Below are positions 9,653 through 17,853 of a stretch of 64,000 nucleotides of DNA, in pieces. This stretch comes from Bacteroides salyersiae WAL 10018 = DSM 18765 = JCM 12988. GTDB taxonomy: Bacteria; Bacteroidota; Bacteroidia; Bacteroidales; Bacteroidaceae. Where the stretch lies: assembly GCF_000381365.1 (NCBI RefSeq), contig NZ_KB905466.1, forward strand, positions 2,067,207 to 2,131,206. Direction: 5' to 3'. The translations under genes and the position numbers were made by a program. Numbering within the stretch: the first letter of the stretch is position 1; every line of letters begins with the position of its first letter. The notes under the pieces were generated by a model that searched no databases, was not told the DNA's origin, and saw only the letters and a program-made list of their open reading frames with translations.

Positions 9653-9698
9653 TAGACAAACACCATAGACAAGCATTTGTCTATGAAATCTTAGACAA
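9653..9698. promoter_or_regulatory. Cluster of four TAGACAA motifs, the central two forming an inverted repeat
   Basis: TAGACAA occurs at 9653-9659, 9666-9672, as its complement at 9677-9683, and again at 9692-9698. The central pair forms a 9-bp inverted repeat (CATAGACAA / TTGTCTATG, 9664-9672 and 9677-9685, 4-nt spacer). The cluster lies directly after the LuxR-type regulator stop and upstream of the Cys-rich lipoprotein gene. It is a plausible operator for that regulator; a small terminator hairpin is the alternative. Confidence 0.45.
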
Positions 9699-9702
9699 GT
9701 AT

Positions 9703-10188
9703 TCAGTATTTTTCATTTCTAAGCATTCCCGTTATAGCCTCATTAATAGACTTCACTTCCTTCAATCCCATTTTCTTGGCAATACGATAACGGTGAGTAG
9801 CCAAAGAGGCCAATTGGATATGATAATAGGATGCAATCTGTTTATTACTCACTTCTAAACAAATCAGTATTATTAAATGAATATCTTCATTAGACAACGG
9901 ATAATTATTACGTAACTTCTGAATAAAGCCATCGTATGTATTATCAAAATATGCCTCCAAACAGTGCCAATCTTTATCATCTGAAGGCATATTGAGTAAT
10001 ACTTGCTTCTTCTCAAGAGAAGTTGAGATCGTATTTACTTTTTGTGGACAACTCTGTTCTATACAAAAATTCTTTCCAGCCCTTTTGCTACTTTTCTTTT
10101 GTTTTTTAGGATAAATAAGATAACCAACAAACAAGATAAGTAATATTACTATCCAATATCCAATGTGAATATATAAAGTATTAGACAT
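9703..10188 (-). CDS. Membrane-anchored LuxR-type (GerE-fold) HTH regulator
   Basis: 161 residues. One N-terminal membrane helix (about 9-26) is followed by a basic stretch (KKQKKSSKR), a linker, and a LuxR-type winged-like HTH at about 98-160 (LSNEDIHLI, NKQIASYYHIQLASLATHRYRIAKKMG). There is no receiver domain, so it is not a classical response regulator; it would act from the membrane. It starts 4 bp after the O-antigen-ligase-like gene, so the two are co-transcribed. The likely target is the gene run immediately downstream, where repeated TAGACAA motifs lie. The signal sensed is unknown. Confidence 0.75.
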   Translation of the reverse strand: MSNTLYIHIGYWIVILLILFVGYLIYPKKQKKSSKRAGKNFCIEQSCPQKVNTISTSLEKKQVLLNMPSDDKDWHCLEAYFDNTYDGFIQKLRNNYPLSNEDIHLIILICLEVSNKQIASYYHIQLASLATHRYRIAKKMGLKEVKSINEAITGMLRNEKY

Positions 10189-10192
10189 AGCA

Positions 10193-11758
10193 TTATATTT
10201 TTAAGGTTAAGTAATTTTCCATTTCACTCTTTATTCGCTCAATAATAACTGATGGTATTTTCACTGGTTTAGAAATAATAATCGTAGCAAGTTCTCTTGC
10301 TTCTGTTTGCCGTCCTTGTCTATCCAACAACCAAACCAATCGATACAATGGCATAAATCGATTAGGACACATATCAGAAGCCAATCTAAAATATTCCTCC
10401 GCTTCTACCATTCGATTTATTTCCCAACAATTCTGCGCAATCAACATTTCCAAATCATAATCACTCCATAAATGACGGCATTTCATCGCAATATCAAGAC
10501 TTTCCTTGTAAAACCGGGCTACATTAAGCTCAGCTGCATAATTGTATAAAAAATAGCGATCATTCCCCAGCACACGCTCTGCCGCATCATACAAAGGTTG
10601 TGCCTTTTCGAAAAGCCCACACGAAGACAGGGACAATGCATGTTTCCATTTCATCTCTGCCTTTACCCGAATAACCATCGTGTTCGTTATGCACAAACTC
10701 CCCATAACACATAATATCACCAACCACTTTCCAACAACAGAAAATATCTTCCAATGAATATGCCACGTATTCCCAGCCAATATAACCAAATCCAATAAAA
10801 CAACAGCCCAAGTAAATGGATATAGAAATGGGTAAGAAAATAAAGAGAAAACGGTTATTGAACAAAGACTTAATGCAGCTAAGTCCTTATAGCAACTGTT
10901 ACATTTTTGATAGCAAAGTATTAAAAATACAATCATTCCCAATAATCCCAACAGCCCACCTAAACCATAATCTACGGCTATGCGAAGAAATTCATTAAAT
11001 GGCTGCTGAACCGTATCAGCAAGAATAGCGTATCCGCTATCTGGATTCCGATGAAAAAATTGAGCCTGATAATCCATATAATGTGCTTCAAATCCTCCGG
11101 AGCCAAACCCGAACCAAGGTTTGATTGCTATCATATTTAAGCAACAAATCCAAATCAATAATCGGCCATCGGCCGAGTTTCTTTTCAGAAAATAAAGAAA
11201 AACAATCAGCACTACTAAAGCACCTATTACCAATACGATTTTCTGTAGTTTATTCCAGGAAACAGACTGATACCCCCAAATAGCAACCAACATAAATATA
11301 CTCAATACTCCTGCCCGTGAGCCTGACAAAAAGACACCACATACAAGTAATAGGATAGTCATTACACACAGCAACTTCTTCCATCCTTTTAACCCATTCC
11401 ATACAAACCACAAAAAAGGTATACCGGCACATAAAGAAGAGGCAAACCCTGCCGGATTATCAAAGCTACCGGTTATCCTAAAAGATGAAGTACATTGTAA
11501 TACTCCCCAATATTGTAGGATTCCATATAATGCCTGCAAAGCACATGAAATAATAATAGCATAGATGATCCCTTGCATTTCAAAAGAAAAAGATCTTTTT
11601 CGCTGTGAGAGAATTAAATAATAGACAACTAATACAATTCCCATAGCAATAGTCATATACCATTTAGGCACTATTCCTGTGTCAACAAATTCAGAGCTAT
11701 TAAAGAATAACGCTCCCAAACAAAGTAGTGAAAACAGAATCATCTCCCTAATAATCAT
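10193..11758 (-). CDS. O-antigen ligase/polymerase-like membrane protein with C-terminal TPR region
   Basis: 521 residues. About ten to twelve TM helices fill residues 1-360, with the O-antigen ligase family hallmark SFDNPAGFASSL near 90-100 and the conserved periplasmic loop segment HRNPDSGY...QQPFNEFLRIAVDYG near 235-265. Residues ~370-510 are soluble and helical with TPR-like spacing (AEEYFRLASDMCPNRFMPLYR). In Bacteroidota this architecture is often found outside O-antigen clusters, beside a small HTH protein and small secreted-peptide genes, as here. No glycosyltransferases are adjacent, so a conventional O-antigen ligation role is doubtful. It is transcribed with the HTH gene 4 bp downstream. 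Confidence 0.75.
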   Translation of the reverse strand: MIIREMILFSLLCLGALFFNSSEFVDTGIVPKWYMTIAMGIVLVVYYLILSQRKRSFSFEMQGIIYAIIISCALQALYGILQYWGVLQCTSSFRITGSFDNPAGFASSLCAGIPFLWFVWNGLKGWKKLLCVMTILLLVCGVFLSGSRAGVLSIFMLVAIWGYQSVSWNKLQKIVLVIGALVVLIVFLYFLKRNSADGRLLIWICCLNMIAIKPWFGFGSGGFEAHYMDYQAQFFHRNPDSGYAILADTVQQPFNEFLRIAVDYGLGGLLGLLGMIVFLILCYQKCNSCYKDLAALSLCSITVFSLFSYPFLYPFTWAVVLLDLVILAGNTWHIHWKIFSVVGKWLVILCVMGSLCITNTMVIRVKAEMKWKHALSLSSCGLFEKAQPLYDAAERVLGNDRYFLYNYAAELNVARFYKESLDIAMKCRHLWSDYDLEMLIAQNCWEINRMVEAEEYFRLASDMCPNRFMPLYRLVWLLDRQGRQTEARELATIIISKPVKIPSVIIERIKSEMENYLTLKI

Positions 11759-11859
11759 ATCTGTCTCCTTTCTTTGTTAAGAAGCGTACATTCTTTACAA
11801 TCTCCATATACTAAGCCGATACTTTATCGGTACCTATGCAAAATTACATGGATTTTAAA

Positions 11860-14787
11860 TCACAGTCTAACCTTCTTGGATTTCACAGAACCTTCTCCCG
11901 AAACCAATCCGTCTGCACTCACTTTTACTTTTATTTTTCCCGGATTAAAGGTCGTTCGTACAGCCACTCTCATCAAACCGCCCTCTGCTTGCAATTCATG
12001 ATCTCCGGGAGCATGATAGGCTAAATCCTTACCCTCAGTCACATAGAAGTTATAAGACCCCTTATAGACTCCTTCCCCCTCTACTTCAAACTTCAAAAGA
12101 TGATCGGCCCTGGGACACCAGCGGCCGGCTTTATCCACAATCTTAGCCGTCACAATAAAGGCATCGGAAGCATTGGCACGTAATACAAACTCTTCACCGT
12201 CGGGTTTGGCAGTCTGCTTCTCGATAGTGACCTGTATTACATAAGGTTCATCGGACGACTCTATCTTTTCGGAGCAGACAGGACGCTTATCATAATCCAG
12301 CCCGACCGCCTCAACAATACCCGGTTCCCAATAAATCTCTTTCCAGGTACAACGACGGGTTGCCTGATCCGGCTCAACGATCCCATAGGATTTCTTATTG
12401 ATAAACAGTTCTACATAAGGACAATTACTCCAGGCATCCACATCCTGAATACCCGAATAGTTCCAATGGCTTTGAAGAGCAACTCCCGGCCGTTTAGAAA
12501 ACGGTACCCAAAGTGCTTTCTGATAAATCCGATACTTCAACTTTGGAAAGCGATTGGCGTCCATCGCACAGGAACCCAGACTCTTCTGATTCCTCATCCC
12601 ATTCAGATAAATCGTATACCCCTCGCCATACGTCTCTGCCAACATCCAATCGATCCAGCCACATGCCTGCCTGTCGAGATCATGAAGATAATCCTGTACA
12701 TAAGCCTGAGAGAACTGCTTTTCATTATCGTAATCGAAGCGGGCAATACACCAGCTGGGCTGACCGTTCCAATTGGTACCATAAACTTCCGTATTCAGAG
12801 AAGGATGTCCCTGTACTTTCTCATAACGATTGGTATAGCCTATCACAATCGGCTCCTTCTCATCCCATTCCGGAGGATAACCATCACGATTCAATACCAG
12901 ACGCGGTTGTATATAATCCCATTTCTTTACCTCCTCAAGCGTATAAGAAGGCAAATATTTATCACCTTCATAGGCCAGCCCATTGTTCGATTCCCAAATA
13001 ACCACCGAAGGATGATTGCGGAATGCAATAATCGCATCACGGTCGTACTCCCGTTTGTAAGTCTTGGCCGGTTCGTTTTTCAAGGCCCATTCATTGTCTC
13101 CACTGTTTACAATCAGCAGAATGCCATACACATCACAAGCCTGAAAAGCTTCGGCAAACGGAGGTTGATGCCCTACGCGGAACGCATTTCCTCCACACTC
13201 GGCAATATAAGCGATGTCCTGCCAACGCAAAGCTGCCGGAACGGCGGCTCCCAAACCCGGATAAATGTTTCTGTTGCCAAATCCCCGCAAAATACATTTT
13301 TCACCGTTGACATAGCAATGATTTTCATCCCAGGTAATTTCACGTATACCGAATTTCTCACTTTTACTATCCACCTGTTTACCGTCTACATACACTTTAT
13401 TCTGCACAGTGTACAAATATGGAGTGCCCGAACAGCCGATAGGATACCATAAGTTCGGATTTTGAATGGTTTCCGTCCGATCAAACAGATGAGTAGCGCC
13501 GGGTGCCACATTTCGCTGTTCGGTAAATGATAGCACCGTACGTCCCCGTTCATCTTGTAAATAAGTACGCAGTTCGACTGCCTGTGTATGCTCCGAAGAG
13601 TTTTCAACATTCGTCTGAAACCTTACGACGGCCTCCTGCGGCGTAGCAGATACCGTTCCGAAATAAGTGCCCCATTTGTTTAAAGGAGAGTAACTGTTGA
13701 ATGGGATATGCACTTTATCTTTCTTATGCATATAGACAGGACTCACAATACCTCCCATTGCCTGTCCGAATCCTTCATTCTCACCGAATCCCGGCCAGGC
13801 AAAGAACGTATTTTTCGCATTCGAGACTTTAATCGCAATCTGATTCTCTTCACCCCATTTTATATATTTGCTGATATTCACCACAAAAGGAAGAGAGCTG
13901 CCTACATGAGTCACCACTCCCGGTTGTTTAACCCGTGTATTCCCGGAAATAGCCTGCCCGTTCACAAAGACAATAGCTGCCAGATTCACTCCCTGGAATT
14001 CCAAAAAAATCTCCTTCTCCCGATCCTTCTCATTGAAAAAGAGTTTCTTTCTGTACCAGCCTTCTCCCCGCCAGCAACGTTCTCCCGTACTTGCATTCAG
14101 ATAAGTATCATGTTCGTTGTAGCAATGCGGGATGCCGACCTCTTCCCATCGTGTATCATCAAAATCTGCTCCTGCCATTTCCTGATCCGGATGATCATTT
14201 TCAACCGGATGAATGGCCAGCTCACTGACACGCACCGGTAATTCTTCTTTTTTTTCAGAGAAGCATTTCAAACCGGAAAGCTTTATATAACGGTAAGTCA
14301 CCGGAATCGGTACAGAAAGTGAAGTGCTCGTAACGGTTGCAACGTACCCTACCGTATTATTGACACTCGAGATATCGCCTTCTTTATACAATTCGCACCG
14401 CTGTCTGTCTATACCGTCTGTCAACGAATTCCATTGTTTATTATCAAGGCTTACTTCCACTTTTACAGTAGCAAAATATACCCGGTTCCCCTTGAAAGAC
14501 AATTTGACTTTTCCCGTCTGTTTATTCTCATGCAGATCGATGAGCAGACTTGGTTCCGGTGCATCATTTGCTACCCATTCCGTATTCATATCACCATCAT
14601 TGATCACAGGTACTGCCTGCGTACCACAGAGAATACGGGCATCTTTTGCCAAATCCATCTCCTGTCGAACGACTTTGGAAAACCTCCAGGGTGTTTCTCC
14701 CAGATTTATAGGCTTCTGCTCTTTAGCATATCCGCTCTGAATAAACAAAACAGCACAAGCAAAACATAAATATTTTCTCAATATCAT
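11860..14787 (-). CDS. Glycoside hydrolase family 2-fold protein with atypical acid/base region, secreted
   Basis: 975 residues with signal peptide (MILRKYLCFACAVLFIQSGYA). An N-terminal F5/8-like extension (about 30-200) precedes the GH2 jelly roll (VGIPHCYNEHDTY), Ig-like domain, TIM barrel (about 470-760) and C-terminal Ig-like domains. In the barrel the usual W-x-x-(G/N)-N-E acid/base motif is replaced by WESNNG (Trp598 to Gly603), so Glu is absent at the expected position; Glu599 directly follows the Trp. A nucleophile-like Glu667 sits in NTEVYG. It may therefore use a different acid/base residue or be a divergent subgroup. It is the last gene of the HTCS-GH43-FG-GAP-GH2 run, 20 bp after the preceding gene. 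Confidence 0.8.
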   Translation of the reverse strand: MILRKYLCFACAVLFIQSGYAKEQKPINLGETPWRFSKVVRQEMDLAKDARILCGTQAVPVINDGDMNTEWVANDAPEPSLLIDLHENKQTGKVKLSFKGNRVYFATVKVEVSLDNKQWNSLTDGIDRQRCELYKEGDISSVNNTVGYVATVTSTSLSVPIPVTYRYIKLSGLKCFSEKKEELPVRVSELAIHPVENDHPDQEMAGADFDDTRWEEVGIPHCYNEHDTYLNASTGERCWRGEGWYRKKLFFNEKDREKEIFLEFQGVNLAAIVFVNGQAISGNTRVKQPGVVTHVGSSLPFVVNISKYIKWGEENQIAIKVSNAKNTFFAWPGFGENEGFGQAMGGIVSPVYMHKKDKVHIPFNSYSPLNKWGTYFGTVSATPQEAVVRFQTNVENSSEHTQAVELRTYLQDERGRTVLSFTEQRNVAPGATHLFDRTETIQNPNLWYPIGCSGTPYLYTVQNKVYVDGKQVDSKSEKFGIREITWDENHCYVNGEKCILRGFGNRNIYPGLGAAVPAALRWQDIAYIAECGGNAFRVGHQPPFAEAFQACDVYGILLIVNSGDNEWALKNEPAKTYKREYDRDAIIAFRNHPSVVIWESNNGLAYEGDKYLPSYTLEEVKKWDYIQPRLVLNRDGYPPEWDEKEPIVIGYTNRYEKVQGHPSLNTEVYGTNWNGQPSWCIARFDYDNEKQFSQAYVQDYLHDLDRQACGWIDWMLAETYGEGYTIYLNGMRNQKSLGSCAMDANRFPKLKYRIYQKALWVPFSKRPGVALQSHWNYSGIQDVDAWSNCPYVELFINKKSYGIVEPDQATRRCTWKEIYWEPGIVEAVGLDYDKRPVCSEKIESSDEPYVIQVTIEKQTAKPDGEEFVLRANASDAFIVTAKIVDKAGRWCPRADHLLKFEVEGEGVYKGSYNFYVTEGKDLAYHAPGDHELQAEGGLMRVAVRTTFNPGKIKVKVSADGLVSGEGSVKSKKVRL

Positions 14788-14806
14788 ACAGTAAAAATTC
14801 TTTTTA

Positions 14807-16783
14807 TTACATCATTACTACTTTCTGTCTTTTCACAGCAGAATCGGTCTCGATCCTGACAATATAAGTGCCTTTTACCATCAGATTGACAGTACCGGTC
14901 CCGTGAATCCGACTTTGATACGTCACGCTGCCATCAATGCCGAATACAGTCATCTTCCCCATGCCAGAGATCGAATAATTCAGAGACTGCCCATTGGAAG
15001 AAATTAAAATAGCATCCTCTTCTTTGAGGGTAGTAATACCGGTGGTTCCATTCACCTTCACAGTAGCTTTTGCAAAAAGTCCACCTCTTCCTCCATTGTC
15101 AATGGCTTGTACTCCCCATTCATATTCACCGTCCGATTCTACTTTAATCTTATAAGAACATTGAGTGAGATAACCGGAAACAGAACCGACTTTAATAAAA
15201 CCGGAAGTAATATCCGCCGGTACGGTCATGCAGCATTTATCACCTTCCTTCTTCTTCAAATAAACATTATACCGTAAAGCTTTCTGAGGAGTAACATCAT
15301 CGGCAGCCTCTTCCCATGCCAAAGAAAGAATATCGGAACCTTCGATCAACTTTGCCCGTAAATTTTGCGGCATCCCCGGCGCTTCGTTCTTGCCGGCAAC
15401 AGAAGTATTTTTCCAAAGTTGTGTATCACAACCGGAAGAACAGGCTCCATTGGACCATCCGGAAATCCATGCATCCAACAGTCCGTCATTATCAATGTCG
15501 ATCAGATGTTCATTGCCATGAGTGACTCTGGGGAATGCCCATCCGTAATCGTCCTGATTGTACCATGCAATCGGCTCAAAATCAAAATCACCTTTATTGA
15601 CATATAGCCACGTGCTGTGCTGATGCGTATTATTATGACCACCCACCAGCATATCGGGCAGTCCGTCATGATTCACATCGCCAAAAGAGAGCTGTCCGCC
15701 ATCTATCGGCAGCAGATTTTCATTTTCTATTTTCTCAAAATTACGCTCTCCCTTGTTTTTATAGATATAGAATTGCTTTTGATTATTATTGAAATAGACT
15801 CCCGTCATAATGATATCTGCCAGACCATCGTTATTCAGATCATATACATCACATGAAGAGTTACAAGTAGTGTCAAACTTAAAATCCGATTCCTTAAATG
15901 TACCGTTCTGCTGATTCCAGTAAACGTGTACTTCCGACTCTCTTGAATAACCATATCCGGTAGACACGATATCCAGCCAGCCATCATTATCCAAATCGAC
16001 AAAGCAGACACTGCCATCGGTCAAACCATGGAAAGGCTTTGTTCCCTCCAAAGGAGTTTTCTGCAGTTCGAAATACTCTCCTTTTATATTCTTAAACAGA
16101 TATACCGCTCTGACCGCATCTTCATAATCTTCCCGGTTCACCCTCGTATGTTCATCAAAGCCCGTTACAAGCAAGTCCGTATAGCCATCGTTATCATAAT
16201 CACCCGCAACCGCCCAATTGTGTCCTTTTCCTCCGGTCTTTCCATTAAACACCGGCATCAAACCAGATTCCGCCACCGGCATTTCCTTAAACTTGCAAGT
16301 ACCATTATCCTGTACTCCCTGATTAATATACAAACGTGCCTGGATATTGGATAGGCGTGTATCCAGATCATTCCACTGATAATACCAATCGCCCAGTCCC
16401 GGAAGAAAAAGATCCAAAAGACCGTCGTTATTCATATCAAACCAAACCGGGCATGAAAAAGCAACTCCTGCAAATGGGGAGGTTAATTTACGGAAAGTAC
16501 CATCCCCGTTGTTCTGGTAAAAGTTGCTCTGAATTTTCGTAGCACTACCGTGATTATTCTTATCACTATAAAACAGGTCGAGTGTCCCGTTATTGTTGTA
16601 GTCCCCCCAAGCTGCATTCACATAGGTGGCATGAATAAAATTAATCGGGTCACCTCCCGTACTCGACTGTACCGGTTTATCCATATATTCAAACCTGATG
16701 TTCTCAATATCTCCCGGAACCTGTGCGTGCAGCAACAAACTAAAGCAAAAACTGCTGCATGCAATAAAAAATAGTTTCTTCAT
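14807..16783 (-). CDS. Secreted seven-bladed FG-GAP/VCBS beta-propeller protein with Fn3 and C-terminal sorting-like domain
   Basis: 658 residues with signal peptide (cleavage after LLLHA before Q). Seven DxDxDG-type calcium loops (near residues 61, 116, 195, 264, 316, 369 and 429; for example GDYDNDGYTD) indicate a complete integrin-alpha-like seven-bladed propeller over about 55-460. An Fn3-like domain occupies ~468-578 (EYEWGVQAIDNGG). The final ~70 residues (about 588-658) resemble a type-IX-style C-terminal sorting domain. The whole protein matches the C-terminal 640 residues of the GH2 fusion encoded at 24403-28707, so they are paralogous units. It is likely a surface or secreted glycan-binding or scaffold protein. 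It is in the HTCS operon, 59 bp after the GH43 gene. Confidence 0.85.
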   Translation of the reverse strand: MKKLFFIACSSFCFSLLLHAQVPGDIENIRFEYMDKPVQSSTGGDPINFIHATYVNAAWGDYNNNGTLDLFYSDKNNHGSATKIQSNFYQNNGDGTFRKLTSPFAGVAFSCPVWFDMNNDGLLDLFLPGLGDWYYQWNDLDTRLSNIQARLYINQGVQDNGTCKFKEMPVAESGLMPVFNGKTGGKGHNWAVAGDYDNDGYTDLLVTGFDEHTRVNREDYEDAVRAVYLFKNIKGEYFELQKTPLEGTKPFHGLTDGSVCFVDLDNDGWLDIVSTGYGYSRESEVHVYWNQQNGTFKESDFKFDTTCNSSCDVYDLNNDGLADIIMTGVYFNNNQKQFYIYKNKGERNFEKIENENLLPIDGGQLSFGDVNHDGLPDMLVGGHNNTHQHSTWLYVNKGDFDFEPIAWYNQDDYGWAFPRVTHGNEHLIDIDNDGLLDAWISGWSNGACSSGCDTQLWKNTSVAGKNEAPGMPQNLRAKLIEGSDILSLAWEEAADDVTPQKALRYNVYLKKKEGDKCCMTVPADITSGFIKVGSVSGYLTQCSYKIKVESDGEYEWGVQAIDNGGRGGLFAKATVKVNGTTGITTLKEEDAILISSNGQSLNYSISGMGKMTVFGIDGSVTYQSRIHGTGTVNLMVKGTYIVRIETDSAVKRQKVVMM

Positions 16784-16842
16784 AATATATTATTTAAGAG
16801 AAGGTTTTACACTGTCTATTATAGATTTTTCAAAGGTTTCTA

Positions 16843-17853
16843 TTACAAGTCGTTTAAAGACCATTCGTCTTTCCATTCTATCGTAATACTGTCTGCCGAA
16901 TGAAATTGAACAGGTAACCAAATATATCTGGAATTGATTAAATCCAGTTTATTCCATTTGTCGAACATGGCAATGTATTTATCATTTTCGGGATCTACTG
17001 TTATGACATGCGTACTTTGTCCGCCAAACGTCCTGTCGGCATTCTCACCCACACAAGGGTTCCCCATTGCCGTCCACTCTCCCAACATAGAATCTGCTAT
17101 GGCATATTCCGCTTCATTAGGATCCCAGCCGCTACATCCGGACGTGATCATATAATATTTATCCTGCCTTTTAAAGACAGCCGGTGCTTCTCTGAACTTT
17201 CCGGGGAAAACCGCCTTATAAGTTTCAGTATGTTCCAGATAATCATCCGAAAGTAAATGAATATATAAAGTAGAATTACCTTTGGTAGAGTAAACATGAT
17301 AAGCCTTCCCGTCCCCGTCTTTGAACAGTGTCATATCCCGGCTTTCTTCTCCATACGGACGAAGAGAGTGTAAATACTTGAAACCACCGGTCGGACTATC
17401 CGATACGGCAACACCGGTAGCTGCTTTCGAATAATTATAACTATCAATGTGCATCCACATCACAAACTTACCAGTCTTCTCATTATAAATCACTTTAGGT
17501 CGTTCTATCACCATAGAAGGATGAATATCCGATTCCGGATTGGCCATATCCGGCTTTAACGCTACCCCCTCGAACTTCCAGGAATGCAGGTCTTTGGATG
17601 AATAGCAGGCTACCCCGCCGGCCTCTGTCCGGTAACAATCCCATTCTACACCGGGTGCATGATAGGTAGAATCATTTTTATATTCGCCATACCAATAATA
17701 CGTCCCGTTATGATACAGAACTCCTCCTCCATGCGCATTAATCATGTTCTGTTCCGTATCCGTCCAGACCTCACCGGGATAAATCATTTTTGGGCCACAT
17801 GAATAAAGTCCGATTGCAACTATGCTCAACAGTAAAAAATTAAATGTTTTCAT
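16843..17853 (-). CDS. GH43 lipoprotein (subfamily 24/34-like, exo-beta-galactosidase candidate)
   Basis: 336 residues with a lipobox ending at Cys19 (AIGLYSC). The five-bladed propeller begins with INAHGGGVLYHNGTYYWYGE (residues 38-57), typical of GH43 subfamilies 24/34, where the usual catalytic-base Asp of GH43 at the first blade is absent. Other conserved acidic residues are Glu117 (ERPKV), Asp173 (SRDMTLF) and Glu222 (REAPAVF). Known members of this branch act as exo-beta-1,3-galactosidases on arabinogalactan-type chains; the subfamily call is from motif memory. The ATG overlaps the HTCS stop by 4 bp, so enzyme and regulator are translationally coupled. Confidence 0.8.
   Translation of the reverse strand: MKTFNFLLLSIVAIGLYSCGPKMIYPGEVWTDTEQNMINAHGGGVLYHNGTYYWYGEYKNDSTYHAPGVEWDCYRTEAGGVACYSSKDLHSWKFEGVALKPDMANPESDIHPSMVIERPKVIYNEKTGKFVMWMHIDSYNYSKAATGVAVSDSPTGGFKYLHSLRPYGEESRDMTLFKDGDGKAYHVYSTKGNSTLYIHLLSDDYLEHTETYKAVFPGKFREAPAVFKRQDKYYMITSGCSGWDPNEAEYAIADSMLGEWTAMGNPCVGENADRTFGGQSTHVITVDPENDKYIAMFDKWNKLDLINSRYIWLPVQFHSADSITIEWKDEWSLNDL

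Noticed and set aside
11816..11830. Small hairpin CCGATA-ctt-TATCGG as terminator of the GH2 operon
   Set aside because: The stem is only 6 bp with a 3-nt loop and no U-tract, so it was not listed as a feature.
12466..13452. A 328-codon open frame on the plus strand
   Set aside because: It lies wholly antisense to the GH2-fold gene, has no family motif or signal peptide, and its composition is that of a reversed coding strand.
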